A stretch of DNA of 64,000 nt from Thomasclavelia spiroformis DSM 1552 (GTDB lineage Bacteria; Bacillota_I; Bacilli_A; Erysipelotrichales; Coprobacillaceae). The notes beneath the pieces are model-generated. The model did no database searches. It had not been told where the DNA came from and was given only the letters and a program-made list of their open reading frames with translations. Location: the NCBI RefSeq assembly GCF_025149465.1, contig NZ_CP102275.1:1488001-1552000 (forward strand), in the 5' to 3' direction. Position numbers and translations under genes: made by a program. This document shows, one piece after another, positions 16,916 through 24,773 of this stretch (the stretch's first letter is position 1; each line of letters begins with the position of its first letter).

Positions 16916-18502
16916 TTAGGAAATTGATATTTCCTTCTTTTTCATCTTTTTATTGTGGTATTTGCGTATATTATAGGCAATCCCTATTAACAGCAGTTCT
17001 GTTTTTACATTTATGTTTCCTCTTCTTTTTAATCGGACATAATCCATATTCTGCTTTATTATTCCAAATGTCCCTTCTGACTGTATACTTCTTTGCTTTT
17101 TCATCTCTTTTCCTTCTTCGGTTCCAAGATTTTCATCTACTTTTTCCTGCATTTCATTTAAGGCATAATTTATCTGTATTTTTCTTTGCTCCTTTGCCTT
17201 TGTGCATTTTTCTTTTACTTTACAGTCATGACATTTACCACATTCGAATACTCTGCTGATTTGTAGATATTCACCTGCTGTGTTCCATCTTTCTTCTTTT
17301 TCAATATTAAATGAATGTCCCTGTGGGCAGACTTTAAATCCCTTTTCATCATATTCCCAGTTCATCTGATTATATATTTTCTTTTTAAATTCCTTTGTAT
17401 TCTTTTTTGCATAATAATTATACTTTAATCCCAGTTCCATCCCGTTTATGACATTAAAAAGCAAATTATCATAGCTTCCATATCCGGCATCGCCTATTGG
17501 CCATTTTGGATAACAGCCGTATCTTTCTTTATATTTTTTCATAAACGGTATATATGTTTTTGTATCAGCAGGATTTGAAAATATATCCATATGCATAATA
17601 TATTCATCACTTACACCTATTTGCAGGTTATATCCCGGTTTAAATATACCTGTATGATTATAATAGTCATACTTCATGTTCATCATGGTAGCATCATGAT
17701 CAGTCTTTGAATAACTGTTCCTGTCGCCACATATGTTCAATGATTCTTCATATCTCATTAATTTTATATAGATTTCAAGAAATTCATCATAATATTTCTG
17801 TAATAAGGAACGTCTTTTGCCTTTTCCGTATACTATTTCTATATTTTGTCTTATCATCAGTTCCATTAACTGTTCTGCAATCAGTCCTGTATCATCAGCA
17901 GAATATCTTGATTTTATATCATATTTAAAGTTAAGATCATCATTTAATCTTATGATCAGATCTGTCACTTTAAGAAATGCTTTTTCCTGATAGCCTAGAA
18001 TAGCTTTTTTCCAAACAAAACTGTTTTTCCTTGCATTGGCTTCTATCTTAGTTCCATCAATATAAAGTTTAGAAATATCAACATCATCTAATTCAATGAT
18101 TCTTTTAACAACATCATAAAAAATATCTTCGATAGACATCGATAATTTTTCTGATATAAATCTTTGAAAAGCCATGAAAGAAGGAGTTTCATCATTAGCC
18201 AGCCACATATATCGGATATCATATCTGCATAATTCTTCCATTTTTCTTAATTCATATTGACCGTTTATAAATGCAAACAATGTAACCTGTAACATCATAT
18301 TAGGGTCGTAGCCCCTGTTGCCTCTATGGGGGCAGTTAAAATACTTTGAAGTGTTAATTCCTTTCATAATTTCTACGAAAGATGTCACCGGATCATCTAC
18401 AGGAACAACTGTAAAAAAATCTAGTGGAAGTTTACATTGAAATGTATTATAATAAGAATTGTCAATCGGGTAATTAGATTCTATTATTTTTATATTTTGC
18501 AT
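16916..18502 (-). CDS. IS1182-family transposase
   Basis: 528 residues, full length. The N-terminal DUF772-like region (RGYDPNMMLQVTLFAFINGQ, YDIRYMWLAN) precedes a DDE domain with LYIDGTKIEANA, a central GDAGYGSYDN, and a late Cys-rich FECGKCHDCKVKEKCTKA followed by QRSIQSEGTFGIIKQNM carrying the Glu. No ribosome binding site is seen. A TATAAT (18509-18514) sits only six bases before the ATG, so the message may be leaderless. It appears intact. Confidence 0.93.
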   Translation of the reverse strand: MQNIKIIESNYPIDNSYYNTFQCKLPLDFFTVVPVDDPVTSFVEIMKGINTSKYFNCPHRGNRGYDPNMMLQVTLFAFINGQYELRKMEELCRYDIRYMWLANDETPSFMAFQRFISEKLSMSIEDIFYDVVKRIIELDDVDISKLYIDGTKIEANARKNSFVWKKAILGYQEKAFLKVTDLIIRLNDDLNFKYDIKSRYSADDTGLIAEQLMELMIRQNIEIVYGKGKRRSLLQKYYDEFLEIYIKLMRYEESLNICGDRNSYSKTDHDATMMNMKYDYYNHTGIFKPGYNLQIGVSDEYIMHMDIFSNPADTKTYIPFMKKYKERYGCYPKWPIGDAGYGSYDNLLFNVINGMELGLKYNYYAKKNTKEFKKKIYNQMNWEYDEKGFKVCPQGHSFNIEKEERWNTAGEYLQISRVFECGKCHDCKVKEKCTKAKEQRKIQINYALNEMQEKVDENLGTEEGKEMKKQRSIQSEGTFGIIKQNMDYVRLKRRGNINVKTELLLIGIAYNIRKYHNKKMKKKEISIS

Positions 18503-18515
18503 AATCTAATTATAC

Positions 18516-18561
18516 CAAAAATAGCACTTATACTCATCTGAGTTTAAGTGCTATTTTTTTA
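18516..18561. terminator. Hairpin terminator inside the IS1182 right end
   Basis: AATAGCACTTA pairs with TAAGTGCTATT through an extended stem, with A and T runs on the two sides. It lies just upstream of the transposase promoter. Confidence 0.75.
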
Positions 18562-18632
18562 TTTTTGGTCAAACACATTATTTTAATGCGTTACAGCCTC
18601 TTTTTTGTTATAATTTAAACGAGGTGAAATAG

Positions 18633-19166
18633 ATGGAAAAGAAACTTGATAGTCAATTAATCTATGATGGAAAAATAATTAAATTATATAAAGATAGTGT
18701 ACTTTGCGATAATGGCAATAAAGCTACTAGAGAAGTAGTTAGACATAATGGCGGTGTAGGAATACTAGCAATCGTTGATAACAAAATATTATTAGTAAAA
18801 CAATTTCGTTATCCAAATGCCATTACAACATTAGAAATTCCCGCTGGAAAACTAGAATTAAATGAAAACCCAAAAGAATGTGCACTTAGAGAACTAGAAG
18901 AAGAAACAGGATATAGCGCTAAAGATGCTATTAAAATCTCAAAGTTCTTACCTACTCCAGGTTATAGTGATGAATGGTTATATATTTATCAAACACAAGA
19001 TGTTTTTAAAGTAGAAAATCCTCGTGCTTGTGATGATGATGAAATGATTGAAGTTATTGCTTTAGATATTGATGAAGCATACAAACAAGTTGTTAGCGGA
19101 AAAATTTTTGATTCTAAAACAATAATTGCAATTATGCATGCATATATTAATAAAAGATCAACTTAA
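18633..19166 (+). CDS. Nudix hydrolase, ADP-ribose pyrophosphatase type
   Basis: 177 residues. A complete Nudix box runs from GKLELNENPKECALRELEEE into TGY, and P-T-P-G-Y follows about 16 residues later, as in ADP-ribose pyrophosphatases. It likely hydrolyses ADP-ribose or another nucleotide sugar. GAGGTG lies 6 bases before the ATG. A TATAAT at 18609-18614 is only four bases outside the IS1182 element, and no good -35 is visible inside it, so expression may have changed after the IS landed. Confidence 0.92.
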   Translation: MEKKLDSQLIYDGKIIKLYKDSVLCDNGNKATREVVRHNGGVGILAIVDNKILLVKQFRYPNAITTLEIPAGKLELNENPKECALRELEEETGYSAKDAIKISKFLPTPGYSDEWLYIYQTQDVFKVENPRACDDDEMIEVIALDIDEAYKQVVSGKIFDSKTIIAIMHAYINKRST

Positions 19167-19179
19167 GTTGATCTTTTTT
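19152..19179. terminator. Terminator after the Nudix gene
   Basis: AAAAGATCAACTT / AAGTTGATCTTTT is a perfect hairpin with T run, overlapping the stop codon. Confidence 0.85.
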
Positions 19180-19223
19180 AAACAAAATAAAAAGTTCTAT
19201 TTACATAGAACTAAATTTCTAAT

Positions 19224-19300
19224 TGGCGGTCTGGACGGGACTCGAACCCGCGACCTCCGCCGTGACAGGGCGGCATTCTAACCAACTGAACTACCAGACC
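19224..19300 (-). tRNA. tRNA-Asp (GTC)
   Basis: Minus-strand cloverleaf with acceptor GGTCTGG/CCAGACC, anticodon loop CCTGTCACG, T-arm GGTTCGAGTCC and encoded CCA. The anticodon is GTC. Confidence 0.96.
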
Positions 19301-19307
19301 AATTGAA

Positions 19308-19398
19308 TGGCGGAGACAGAGGGATTTGAACCCTCGCGCCAGTTTCCCGACCTACACCCTTAGCAGGGGCGCCTCTTCAGCCTCTTGAGTATGTCTCC
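19308..19398 (-). tRNA. tRNA-Ser (GCT)
   Basis: 91 bases, minus strand, with the long variable arm of a class II tRNA, anticodon GCT in CCTGCTAAG, acceptor GGAGACA and encoded CCA. It lies eight bases upstream of tRNA-Asp and is probably cotranscribed with it. Confidence 0.96.
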
Positions 19399-19418
19399 GT
19401 TTCCTCGACTGCCCATAT

Positions 19419-19447
19419 ATAATAACATGAATATTTTAATATTGCAA
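19419..19447 (-). promoter_or_regulatory. Promoter of the tRNA-Ser/tRNA-Asp unit
   Basis: TTGCAA (19442-19447) and TATTAT (19419-19424) separated by 17 bases on the minus strand, about 20 bases before tRNA-Ser. Confidence 0.6.
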
Positions 19448-19726
19448 TATATTTTTGATAAAAATATTGTTTTTCGTACTTTTAATTACTATATTTCCTA
19501 AATTTTCATTGTTATAATCAACATATTTTAATAATCATTTTTTTGTATTTTATTTCTTTTTTCATGAATAAACGCCATATTTTAGATAAAAAATATGCTT
19601 TATACAACAAAAATATTATTTAATTTTAGCTAATATATAAAACAAATAGACTTACAATAGCTATTCAACTAGCTATAAAAATATATACTACTCTTAAAAA
19701 ATTTTCTAATTACATAAAAAATCTAT
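19448..19726. other. AT-rich gap, no gene seen
   Basis: No frame with a ribosome binding site and no clear repeat. It may hold the worn left boundary of the integrative element that ends near tRNA-Lys, but no copy of the tRNA-Lys 3' end could be found here. Confidence 0.4.
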
Positions 19727-19963
19727 TTATAGATTTCTATGATCAACAAATAATTCAAGAATCACCAATCTCTCACTAGTGATGATAGTTATATGAAAAA
19801 TCAAAGCTATAAAAAAATAATCGTAAAATATGTTAAAAAAACTAATCAACAATACTGGAGAACCATGATTTTTTACATATTTCATCAGTTCACATCTTGC
19901 AAATCCATAAGGCAATAATTCACTGATTGTCATATACCTTTTTGGATACTCTTTTTTGACTCC
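19727..19963 (-). pseudogene. Decayed small helix-turn-helix/excisionase-like ORF
   Basis: The minus strand is open through KKEYPKRYMTISELLPYG then FARCELMKYVKNHGSP, a layout like small excisionase or phage helix-turn-helix proteins that begin YMTIxEL. It then runs into an AT-rich hydrophobic tail unlike such proteins. There is no convincing start codon with a ribosome binding site for the longer reading. Probably a remnant from the left part of the element; the family call is weak. Confidence 0.3.
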
Positions 19964-19981
19964 GATTTGATTTCCTCCTTT

Positions 19982-20030
19982 TTGATATATCTGTTCACCT
20001 CATGTTATAATACTTTTGAAAGTGAGGTGA
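19982..20030 (+). promoter_or_regulatory. Promoter flanked by an anti-SD/SD inverted repeat
   Basis: TTGATA (19982-19987), 18-base spacer, TATAAT (20006-20011). TTCACCTCA before the -10 is the exact complement of TGAGGTGAA, the ribosome binding site of the DUF4145 gene. A transcript starting here lacks the anti-SD arm; one reading through from upstream would carry it and fold over the site. Confidence 0.6.
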
Positions 20031-20039
20031 AAATTGTTT

Positions 20040-20684
20040 ATGCCTAAAAGCATTCATTGTCCTCTTTGCAATCATGATTTATTTGTTGACAAAGTTATTT
20101 CATTACATCGAGATGAAACTGTAGAAGAAAATGGATATTGTTACAAAATTTGTGATATTAACTATGATATCTTTCAATGTCCACGTTGCCATAAAGTCTT
20201 TATAAATGAATACAGTTCATATGATGGAGAGAATTACTCATTAGAAGCTACATACCCACTTAATCCCCTACCAACGTCATTTGATAAAAGAATAGAAGAA
20301 ATAAGTCCATATTTTATTAAGGTTTACAATCAAGCAATTATTGCTGAAGCACATCATTTAAATGAAATAACTGGATTAGCATTTAGAAAAGCTTTTGAAA
20401 TTCTTGTTAAAGATTACGCAATTTTTCTTAACCCAACTATCGAAAATACAGAAATACTTCAAATGCCTCTTTCAAATGTTATAACTAAATTTTTTAAAGA
20501 TAGTATGTTCCAACCCGTCTTTCAAAAAATTACATGGTTAGGCAATGATCACTCTCATACGTTTAATAAGCACGAGAACTACGATGTACAAGACTTGAAA
20601 AGATTTATTAGATCGTGTGTATCTATGATTATTGCTCAACTAGATATTGATGAATTAAACAACATTGAATCAAAAAACAATTAA
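20040..20684 (+). CDS. DUF4145 protein with N-terminal zinc ribbon
   Basis: About 214 residues. It begins with a CPLC...CPRC zinc-ribbon pair (residues 6-9 and 47-50 or so). The second half (AEAHHLNEITGLAFRKAFEI, KDYAIFLNP, ITWLGNDHSH, DLKRFIRSC) is a DUF4145 domain, found in several restriction and defence-linked proteins as well as alone. Function unknown. Two starts are possible: TTG at 20034, four bases after GAGGTG, or ATG at 20040. It may belong to the adjacent mobile element. Confidence 0.75.
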   Translation: MPKSIHCPLCNHDLFVDKVISLHRDETVEENGYCYKICDINYDIFQCPRCHKVFINEYSSYDGENYSLEATYPLNPLPTSFDKRIEEISPYFIKVYNQAIIAEAHHLNEITGLAFRKAFEILVKDYAIFLNPTIENTEILQMPLSNVITKFFKDSMFQPVFQKITWLGNDHSHTFNKHENYDVQDLKRFIRSCVSMIIAQLDIDELNNIESKNN

Positions 20685-20850
20685 TTTTGTTCTTTTTCTT
20701 TTAAATACTTTTCTAAATCATTCATGGATTCCAAATATTCTATATGACTTCCAATAAACTTCGTTAAAGCCATTAATCATACAATATCTTTTTCATTTTT
20801 TAAAAATTCGACTACCTCTTTCTTTTCTACATACTTTTCTCCTTTCCAAT
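20681..20850 (-). pseudogene. Decayed small ORF
   Basis: The minus strand reads VEKKEVVEFLKNEKDIV, an in-frame TGA, then MALTKFIGSHIEYLESMNDL and a lysine/glutamate-rich end. A GGAAAGGAG ribosome binding site precedes an ATG in another frame that hits TAG at once. This fits a small gene with one frameshift and one nonsense change. Family not recognised. Confidence 0.4.
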
Positions 20851-20950
20851 TTAAACGCTAATTACTTGGTTTTGTTCATCATTTTTTCAAATCACATAAT
20901 TTGTTATGATTTAATCGGTCGATGAATATAGTTAAATATATTCCATATTT
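20851..20950. other. Gap between remnants
   Basis: No reading frame or clear structure was seen between the two decayed minus-strand ORFs. Confidence 0.4.
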
Positions 20951-21179
20951 ACAGTACAGTAAATGCAAAAAAATTGAATTCTTGTAAACTTTATTTTATC
21001 AAAAGGAATGTTTACATGTTTAGCAAATTTTAATGCTTCATCACCATAAAATTTTGTCTCACCCTTTTTTTATTAATATATGCATTTTTATGCATTTTCA
21101 CCTATATTAAGATATTGTGCCATCTTTTTTGAGAAATTTTTGCTAGACGTCTAGCCTGCTCTACTGTATAGTCTTCCAT
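20951..21179 (-). pseudogene. Broken Cro-like helix-turn-helix regulator
   Basis: A GGAGG site and ATG at 21179 begin MEDYTVEQARRLAKISQK. The frame must then shift at a six-A run to give MAQYLNIGENA, again at a perfect 10-bp tandem repeat of TATGCATTTT (plus strand, near 21080-21100), and once more at a seven-A run, to read NKKKGETKFYGDEALKF and AKHVNIPFDKIKFTRIQFF. The rebuilt protein is a typical short phage-type HTH regulator. It is divergent from the repressor gene at 21279. Confidence 0.75.
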
Positions 21180-21278
21180 TTATACCTCCTTTTTCGTACC
21201 GTATTTATGGTGCATATTTTTTATTTCTTGTTGTAATATAGCATTTTTTGTATAATAATTTTAAAAAAAGGTGATATA

Positions 21279-21739
21279 ATGACAAAAATTGATATGATGC
21301 TTTATAAAGAAATAGGAAGAATTTTAAAACGAGAACGATTAAACAAAGAAACGAGTTTAGATCAACTTGTTGAAAGTATTAATAACATTAAAACGAAAAG
21401 CACATTAAAAAGATATGAAGATGGTAAATCACGTATTGATATGGATGTTTTACCTATTATATGCAAATTATATGCAAAGCATTAAATATCAATTATGTTG
21501 ATGTAATAAAAGAGGCTGAAAATGAAGTTAGTTTTCATAATTCAAATAACTCGTCTTTTGGTGATTATGAGAAAAATATTTCTTATTTAAAAAATAAACC
21601 AGAGTTATTGGAGCTTTATGGAGATATAGTTGCTAATGATCAATTAGTTTTATTATTTGACAAAGCAAAAAAACTAAGTCCTGAGGACTTAGAACAAGTA
21701 TTAAAAATCATCGACACATTCAACAAAGAAACGAGATGA
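21279..21739 (+). pseudogene. XRE-type repressor broken by an 11-bp tandem duplication
   Basis: Frame 1 (21279-21485) carries a helix-turn-helix (GRILKRERLNKETSLDQLVE, STLKRYEDGKSRI). It stops just after two adjacent copies of ATTATATGCAA at 21456-21477. Removing one copy joins LPIICK to ALNINYVDVIKEAENE in the second frame and restores a repressor of about 149 residues ending LEQVLKIIDTFNKETR. It is the cI-like partner of the ImmA-type gene that follows. Ribosome binding site AAAAAGGTG. Confidence 0.85.
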
Positions 21740-21743
21740 TTAT

Positions 21744-22016
21744 ATGGAATTTGAGGACTTTTTAAGATTCTATGATATTAATCTTAATTATGTCGATATA
21801 CCCTCTTCGGTTAGAGGTTTTGCATATTACAATGGCTATTCTTATTTAGTCATAATAAATAAAAAATACAGTAAAGAACAAAATATAAAAACAACTATTC
21901 ATGAATTGATTCACATATTTAAAAACCATTTTTCCTATTTAAAAGAAGATGAATATATATGTGAAAATGAAGTTGGAAAAATTGTTAATGATTTATATGA
22001 AATTATAGGAACATAA
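21744..22016 (+). CDS. ImmA/IrrE-type metallopeptidase
   Basis: 90 residues, short for the family. The zinc site HELIHIFKNH is present near residue 53, and an ENEVGKIVNDL segment follows with a probable third ligand. In ICEBs1 and many prophages the ImmA peptidase cleaves the adjacent repressor to start excision. It begins five bases after the repressor reading frame. Since the repressor is frameshifted, its normal substrate may be missing. The N-terminal part is reduced. Confidence 0.8.
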   Translation: MEFEDFLRFYDINLNYVDIPSSVRGFAYYNGYSYLVIINKKYSKEQNIKTTIHELIHIFKNHFSYLKEDEYICENEVGKIVNDLYEIIGT

Positions 22017-22040
22017 ATTTAAAATAGAGAGGATTAAATT

Positions 22041-22643
22041 ATGGGATTTAAGGATAAATTTAGCAGTATTTTAGATGAAACATTAGAGGTTTCTAAAAAA
22101 ATTGGAAAAGCAACTTTGGAAGCCACCAAAGAAACCTTAGAAAACAAATTAGATGATATAGAACAAAATAGAATTGAGAAAAAAGAGGCAAAAATTGAAG
22201 AAAAAGCAATAAAAAAATTATTTAGTCTAGATAAAAAAATCGGTGATTTGCAAATTGATACAACAAATAAGTTATTTAAAGTTAAAAATGTTTCTTGTAA
22301 TAAAATCTTTAACTTTAGTGATATTATAGATTTTGAATTATTGGAAGATGATATCAGCATTGCTAGTGGAGGACTTGGACGTGCATTAGTTGGGGGAGTG
22401 GCATTAGGTGGTACAGGAGCAGTTGTAGGCGCAGTAACCGGAAAAAAGACTACTAAAAGAAAAATTACTAAATTAATTGTTAAAATAACTATGAATGACT
22501 TTGATTTTCCTTGCATTATGATTATTTTAATTAATAAACCTATAAAAAATACAAGCAAAGACTACCAAAAAGCATTTAATGAGGCTCATCAAATAATCTC
22601 TATTCTTAATGTTATGATAAATAATCAAGATAGTGAAAAATAA
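22041..22643 (+). CDS. Unknown cargo protein with glycine-zipper region
   Basis: 200 residues. A charged helical N-terminus (residues 1-70, Lys/Glu rich, no signal peptide) precedes a beta-rich middle (VKNVSCNKIFNFSDIIDFEL) and a glycine-rich stretch (ASGGLGRALVGGVALGGTGA, then VVGAVTGKK). This resembles phage- and element-borne proteins often found with repressor/ImmA pairs, but no activity is known to me. AGAGAGGA gives a ribosome binding site. Part of the three-gene cargo block before the integrase. Confidence 0.75.
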   Translation: MGFKDKFSSILDETLEVSKKIGKATLEATKETLENKLDDIEQNRIEKKEAKIEEKAIKKLFSLDKKIGDLQIDTTNKLFKVKNVSCNKIFNFSDIIDFELLEDDISIASGGLGRALVGGVALGGTGAVVGAVTGKKTTKRKITKLIVKITMNDFDFPCIMIILINKPIKNTSKDYQKAFNEAHQIISILNVMINNQDSEK

Positions 22644-22662
22644 TGTGTTAATGGAAAATAAT

Positions 22663-22808
22663 TCGATATAGAATGTCAATATACATCAGAATTAAATACT
22701 TCAAATATAAGCGGGATGAATTTAGAACAAATAGGAGATAAGATAAAAACTTCTCCAAAAATATGGGGATTTAACATTAAAAGTTTAAAAACAACTAACA
22801 TAAAATAA
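22663..22808 (+). pseudogene. C-terminal gene remnant
   Basis: The frame after a TAA reads FDIECQYTSELNTSNISG then MNLEQIGDKIKTSPKIWGF and ends with TAA. It looks like the last 48 residues of a lost protein. No start signal and no family recognised. Confidence 0.3.
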
Positions 22809-22857
22809 ATTTTAATTAGGTAAACACACTTTATGGTGTGTAGTGAGGAGGAAGAAA

Positions 22858-23739
22858 GTGGGATTTTTCAATTTTTTTAAATCCAAAGAAAACAAAAAGA
22901 AATATTTAGTTAGCGATATTATATTATTATGGTATTTTGAAAAAGCACGTAATATTAATGAGCAGTTCCCTATGTATTTCACAACTAAATATCAAATAGA
23001 TGTAAAAGCGGAAATAAAAAAATTAATTTTAACTAAAGCAATTGAATTAGCTAATACTAAACAACAGCTAAATATGTTAAATGTTTCTGAACTAAAAAAA
23101 ATATGTAAAACTGAAAATATACCTACTACTGGAAAAAAAGCTATTTTAATAGATAAGCTTTTAACAATCCCAAATATAAATGAATACATTAACAATACAG
23201 CATATATAATAAGTAATTTAGGAAAAGAAACTTTAGAAAATAATTATGACTTTGTAAAATACCATAAAAACTCTTTTGAATTGTCCCCAACTGACTTTGC
23301 AAATAAATTGCAGAAATTAGGAACATATGAACAAGTTTATATTAACGAATTTTATAACAATGAAGATAGATATGCAAACAAAGAAAACTGGGGGCTATAT
23401 AGAAATAATAAATTATATCAAGCTCAATTTTACCATTTACAAGATGATTACGAAAAAGAGATGCTTTATTACATAGAAGTATTTTACTGTGACATGAGTG
23501 GTTATTGCAATAATTATAGAGAGAGTTTTCATGAACTAATGCTTGCTCCAGGTATTATTAAATATTTTAGTAGTAATAAGTTGTATTTTAAAAAATCAAT
23601 GATTGATAAATGTATAATAGATTGCAAAGTTCCCAAACATTATTTCAGTAAAAATGGATTTTCTGCACTAATGTCTTATTTATTAGATAATGAAAAAATT
23701 GAGCACAAGTATTTGTCTGAATACAGAAAAATTAAATAA
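22858..23739 (+). CDS. SAP-domain protein, mobile-element cargo
   Basis: About 293 residues. A SAP-like segment, NVSELKKICKTENIPTTGKK then AILIDKLL, sits near residues 85-112. The rest is Tyr/Asn/Lys-rich and resembles other Firmicutes phage-island SAP proteins with a MGFFNFFKSK start. The start is the GTG at 22858, six bases after GGAGG; the GTG at 22843 contains that site and is unlikely. Second gene of the cargo block. DNA binding is inferred only. Confidence 0.7.
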   Translation: MGFFNFFKSKENKKKYLVSDIILLWYFEKARNINEQFPMYFTTKYQIDVKAEIKKLILTKAIELANTKQQLNMLNVSELKKICKTENIPTTGKKAILIDKLLTIPNINEYINNTAYIISNLGKETLENNYDFVKYHKNSFELSPTDFANKLQKLGTYEQVYINEFYNNEDRYANKENWGLYRNNKLYQAQFYHLQDDYEKEMLYYIEVFYCDMSGYCNNYRESFHELMLAPGIIKYFSSNKLYFKKSMIDKCIIDCKVPKHYFSKNGFSALMSYLLDNEKIEHKYLSEYRKIK

Positions 23740-23785
23740 ATGATAACATACACATAATATTTATTAAATTGTTAGGAGAAAAGAT

Positions 23786-24553
23786 ATGGTTAACAAAAAT
23801 AATGGTGGTTTTGAAAAATCAAAGCAATTGAAAAAGGAAACCAATAAAGAATTTGTATCATTAGAAAAAATGATAAAAACAATTCAAGAAGAAACAAATA
23901 AATATAATCAATTAAATTCATCATTTTCTAAAAGTTTAGAACCATTGCAAGAAGCATTTACAACAAGTGAAATAAATTTTGATGGATTAGTTGCTGCTCT
24001 TAACCCTCTTTTGGAGACTATGGAATCATTAAATAAAAAATTTAAACGTTTAGATTACACATCTGTAATAAATACACTAAATCAAAATATTCAAATTTTA
24101 TCAAGTTCAATAAATGCTATAGAACAAAATCAATTAAATAAAAGTTTTATTGATTTAAAAAATTTTGATTGTTCATTAATGCAAAACAGTGAAACTTCCA
24201 TTGCTGAGATGTATGCAACAATAAATGATGAAAACTATGATGAACCAATAGTTGATTATAAGGAATTTAATCTCATATTAAAAACTATTTCATTTATAAA
24301 CGATCCTGTAAAAAGTGTTGAATTTTTGAATAAAGCATTATTTATCGCTGATAACTGTATTGATTACAACATTAAAATTTTAATTTTTAAAAAAATTTTT
24401 GATGAAATAACTTCACTAATTGCTGAAGGATTTGTCACATCTGCTATTTTTTTAATTTCTTTTATATTAACAATACTCTTAAGAGATACTATTATTTATA
24501 AACAGTATTTAGAAATAAAAGAAAGTGTAAAAAAATATAAAGATGATAACTAG
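23786..24553 (+). CDS. Coiled-coil protein with C-terminal membrane segment
   Basis: 255 residues. Residues 1-125 are Lys/Glu/Gln/Asn rich with heptad-like spacing, so a coiled coil is likely. A hydrophobic segment near residues 215-235 (TSAIFLISFILTILLR) is followed by a charged tail. There is no signal peptide. AGGAG lies 8 bases before the start. It is last in the cargo block and its layout (long helix, single membrane anchor) would fit an exclusion or abortive-infection protein, but nothing shows this directly. Confidence 0.7.
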   Translation: MVNKNNGGFEKSKQLKKETNKEFVSLEKMIKTIQEETNKYNQLNSSFSKSLEPLQEAFTTSEINFDGLVAALNPLLETMESLNKKFKRLDYTSVINTLNQNIQILSSSINAIEQNQLNKSFIDLKNFDCSLMQNSETSIAEMYATINDENYDEPIVDYKEFNLILKTISFINDPVKSVEFLNKALFIADNCIDYNIKILIFKKIFDEITSLIAEGFVTSAIFLISFILTILLRDTIIYKQYLEIKESVKKYKDDN

Positions 24554-24626
24554 TTAATGCTTATTGAGCATACAAAAGACAAAAAACAAACATTGATAAT
24601 TTTCTTATTCTAATACTAAAATAAAA

Positions 24627-24707
24627 AACTCCACTGCTACCAACAGTGAAGTTCAAATGAAGTACTACCAATACTTCATAATCAAAAAGACCTACCAAAG
24701 TCCTTTT
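24627..24707. repeat. Three successive hairpins with the same CTACCAA loop
   Basis: Hairpin 1: AACTCCACTG, loop CTACCAA, CAGTGAAGTT (24627-24653). Hairpin 2: ATGAAGTA, loop CTACCAA, TACTTCAT (24657-24679). Hairpin 3: AAAAAGAC, loop CTACCAAA, GTCCTTTT (24684-24707). The stems differ in sequence but all pair, while the loop is kept. It lies in the 220-base gap between the cargo genes and the integrase. Confidence 0.85.
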
Positions 24708-24731
24708 ACGTACTCAATTTTACCACAAGAG

Positions 24732-24770
24732 CACGTCTAAGGCAAATAACAATTGAAAGGACGTGTTTTT
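24732..24770 (+). promoter_or_regulatory. Hairpin spanning the integrase ribosome binding site
   Basis: CACGTC (24732-24737) can pair with GACGTG (24760-24765), followed by five T. The AAAGGA ribosome binding site overlaps the loop and 3' arm. It could act as an attenuator or hold back translation of the integrase. Confidence 0.45.
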
Positions 24771-24773
24771 ATT

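Larger units (their letters stand above)
16754..18605 (-). mobile_element. IS1182-family insertion sequence
   Basis: About 1.85 kb, bounded by inverted ends AAAAAG(G/A)GGCTGTAACG at 16754-16770 and 18589-18605. It contains one transposase gene. Hairpins with T runs lie inside both ends (around 16838-16868 and 18516-18561) and probably block transcription entering from outside. No target duplication could be recognised. Confidence 0.85.

Noticed and set aside
19224-19398. tRNA-Asp/tRNA-Ser as the integration target of the element
   Set aside because: Both tRNAs are complete with encoded CCA, and no integrase is adjacent; the integrase lies next to tRNA-Lys.
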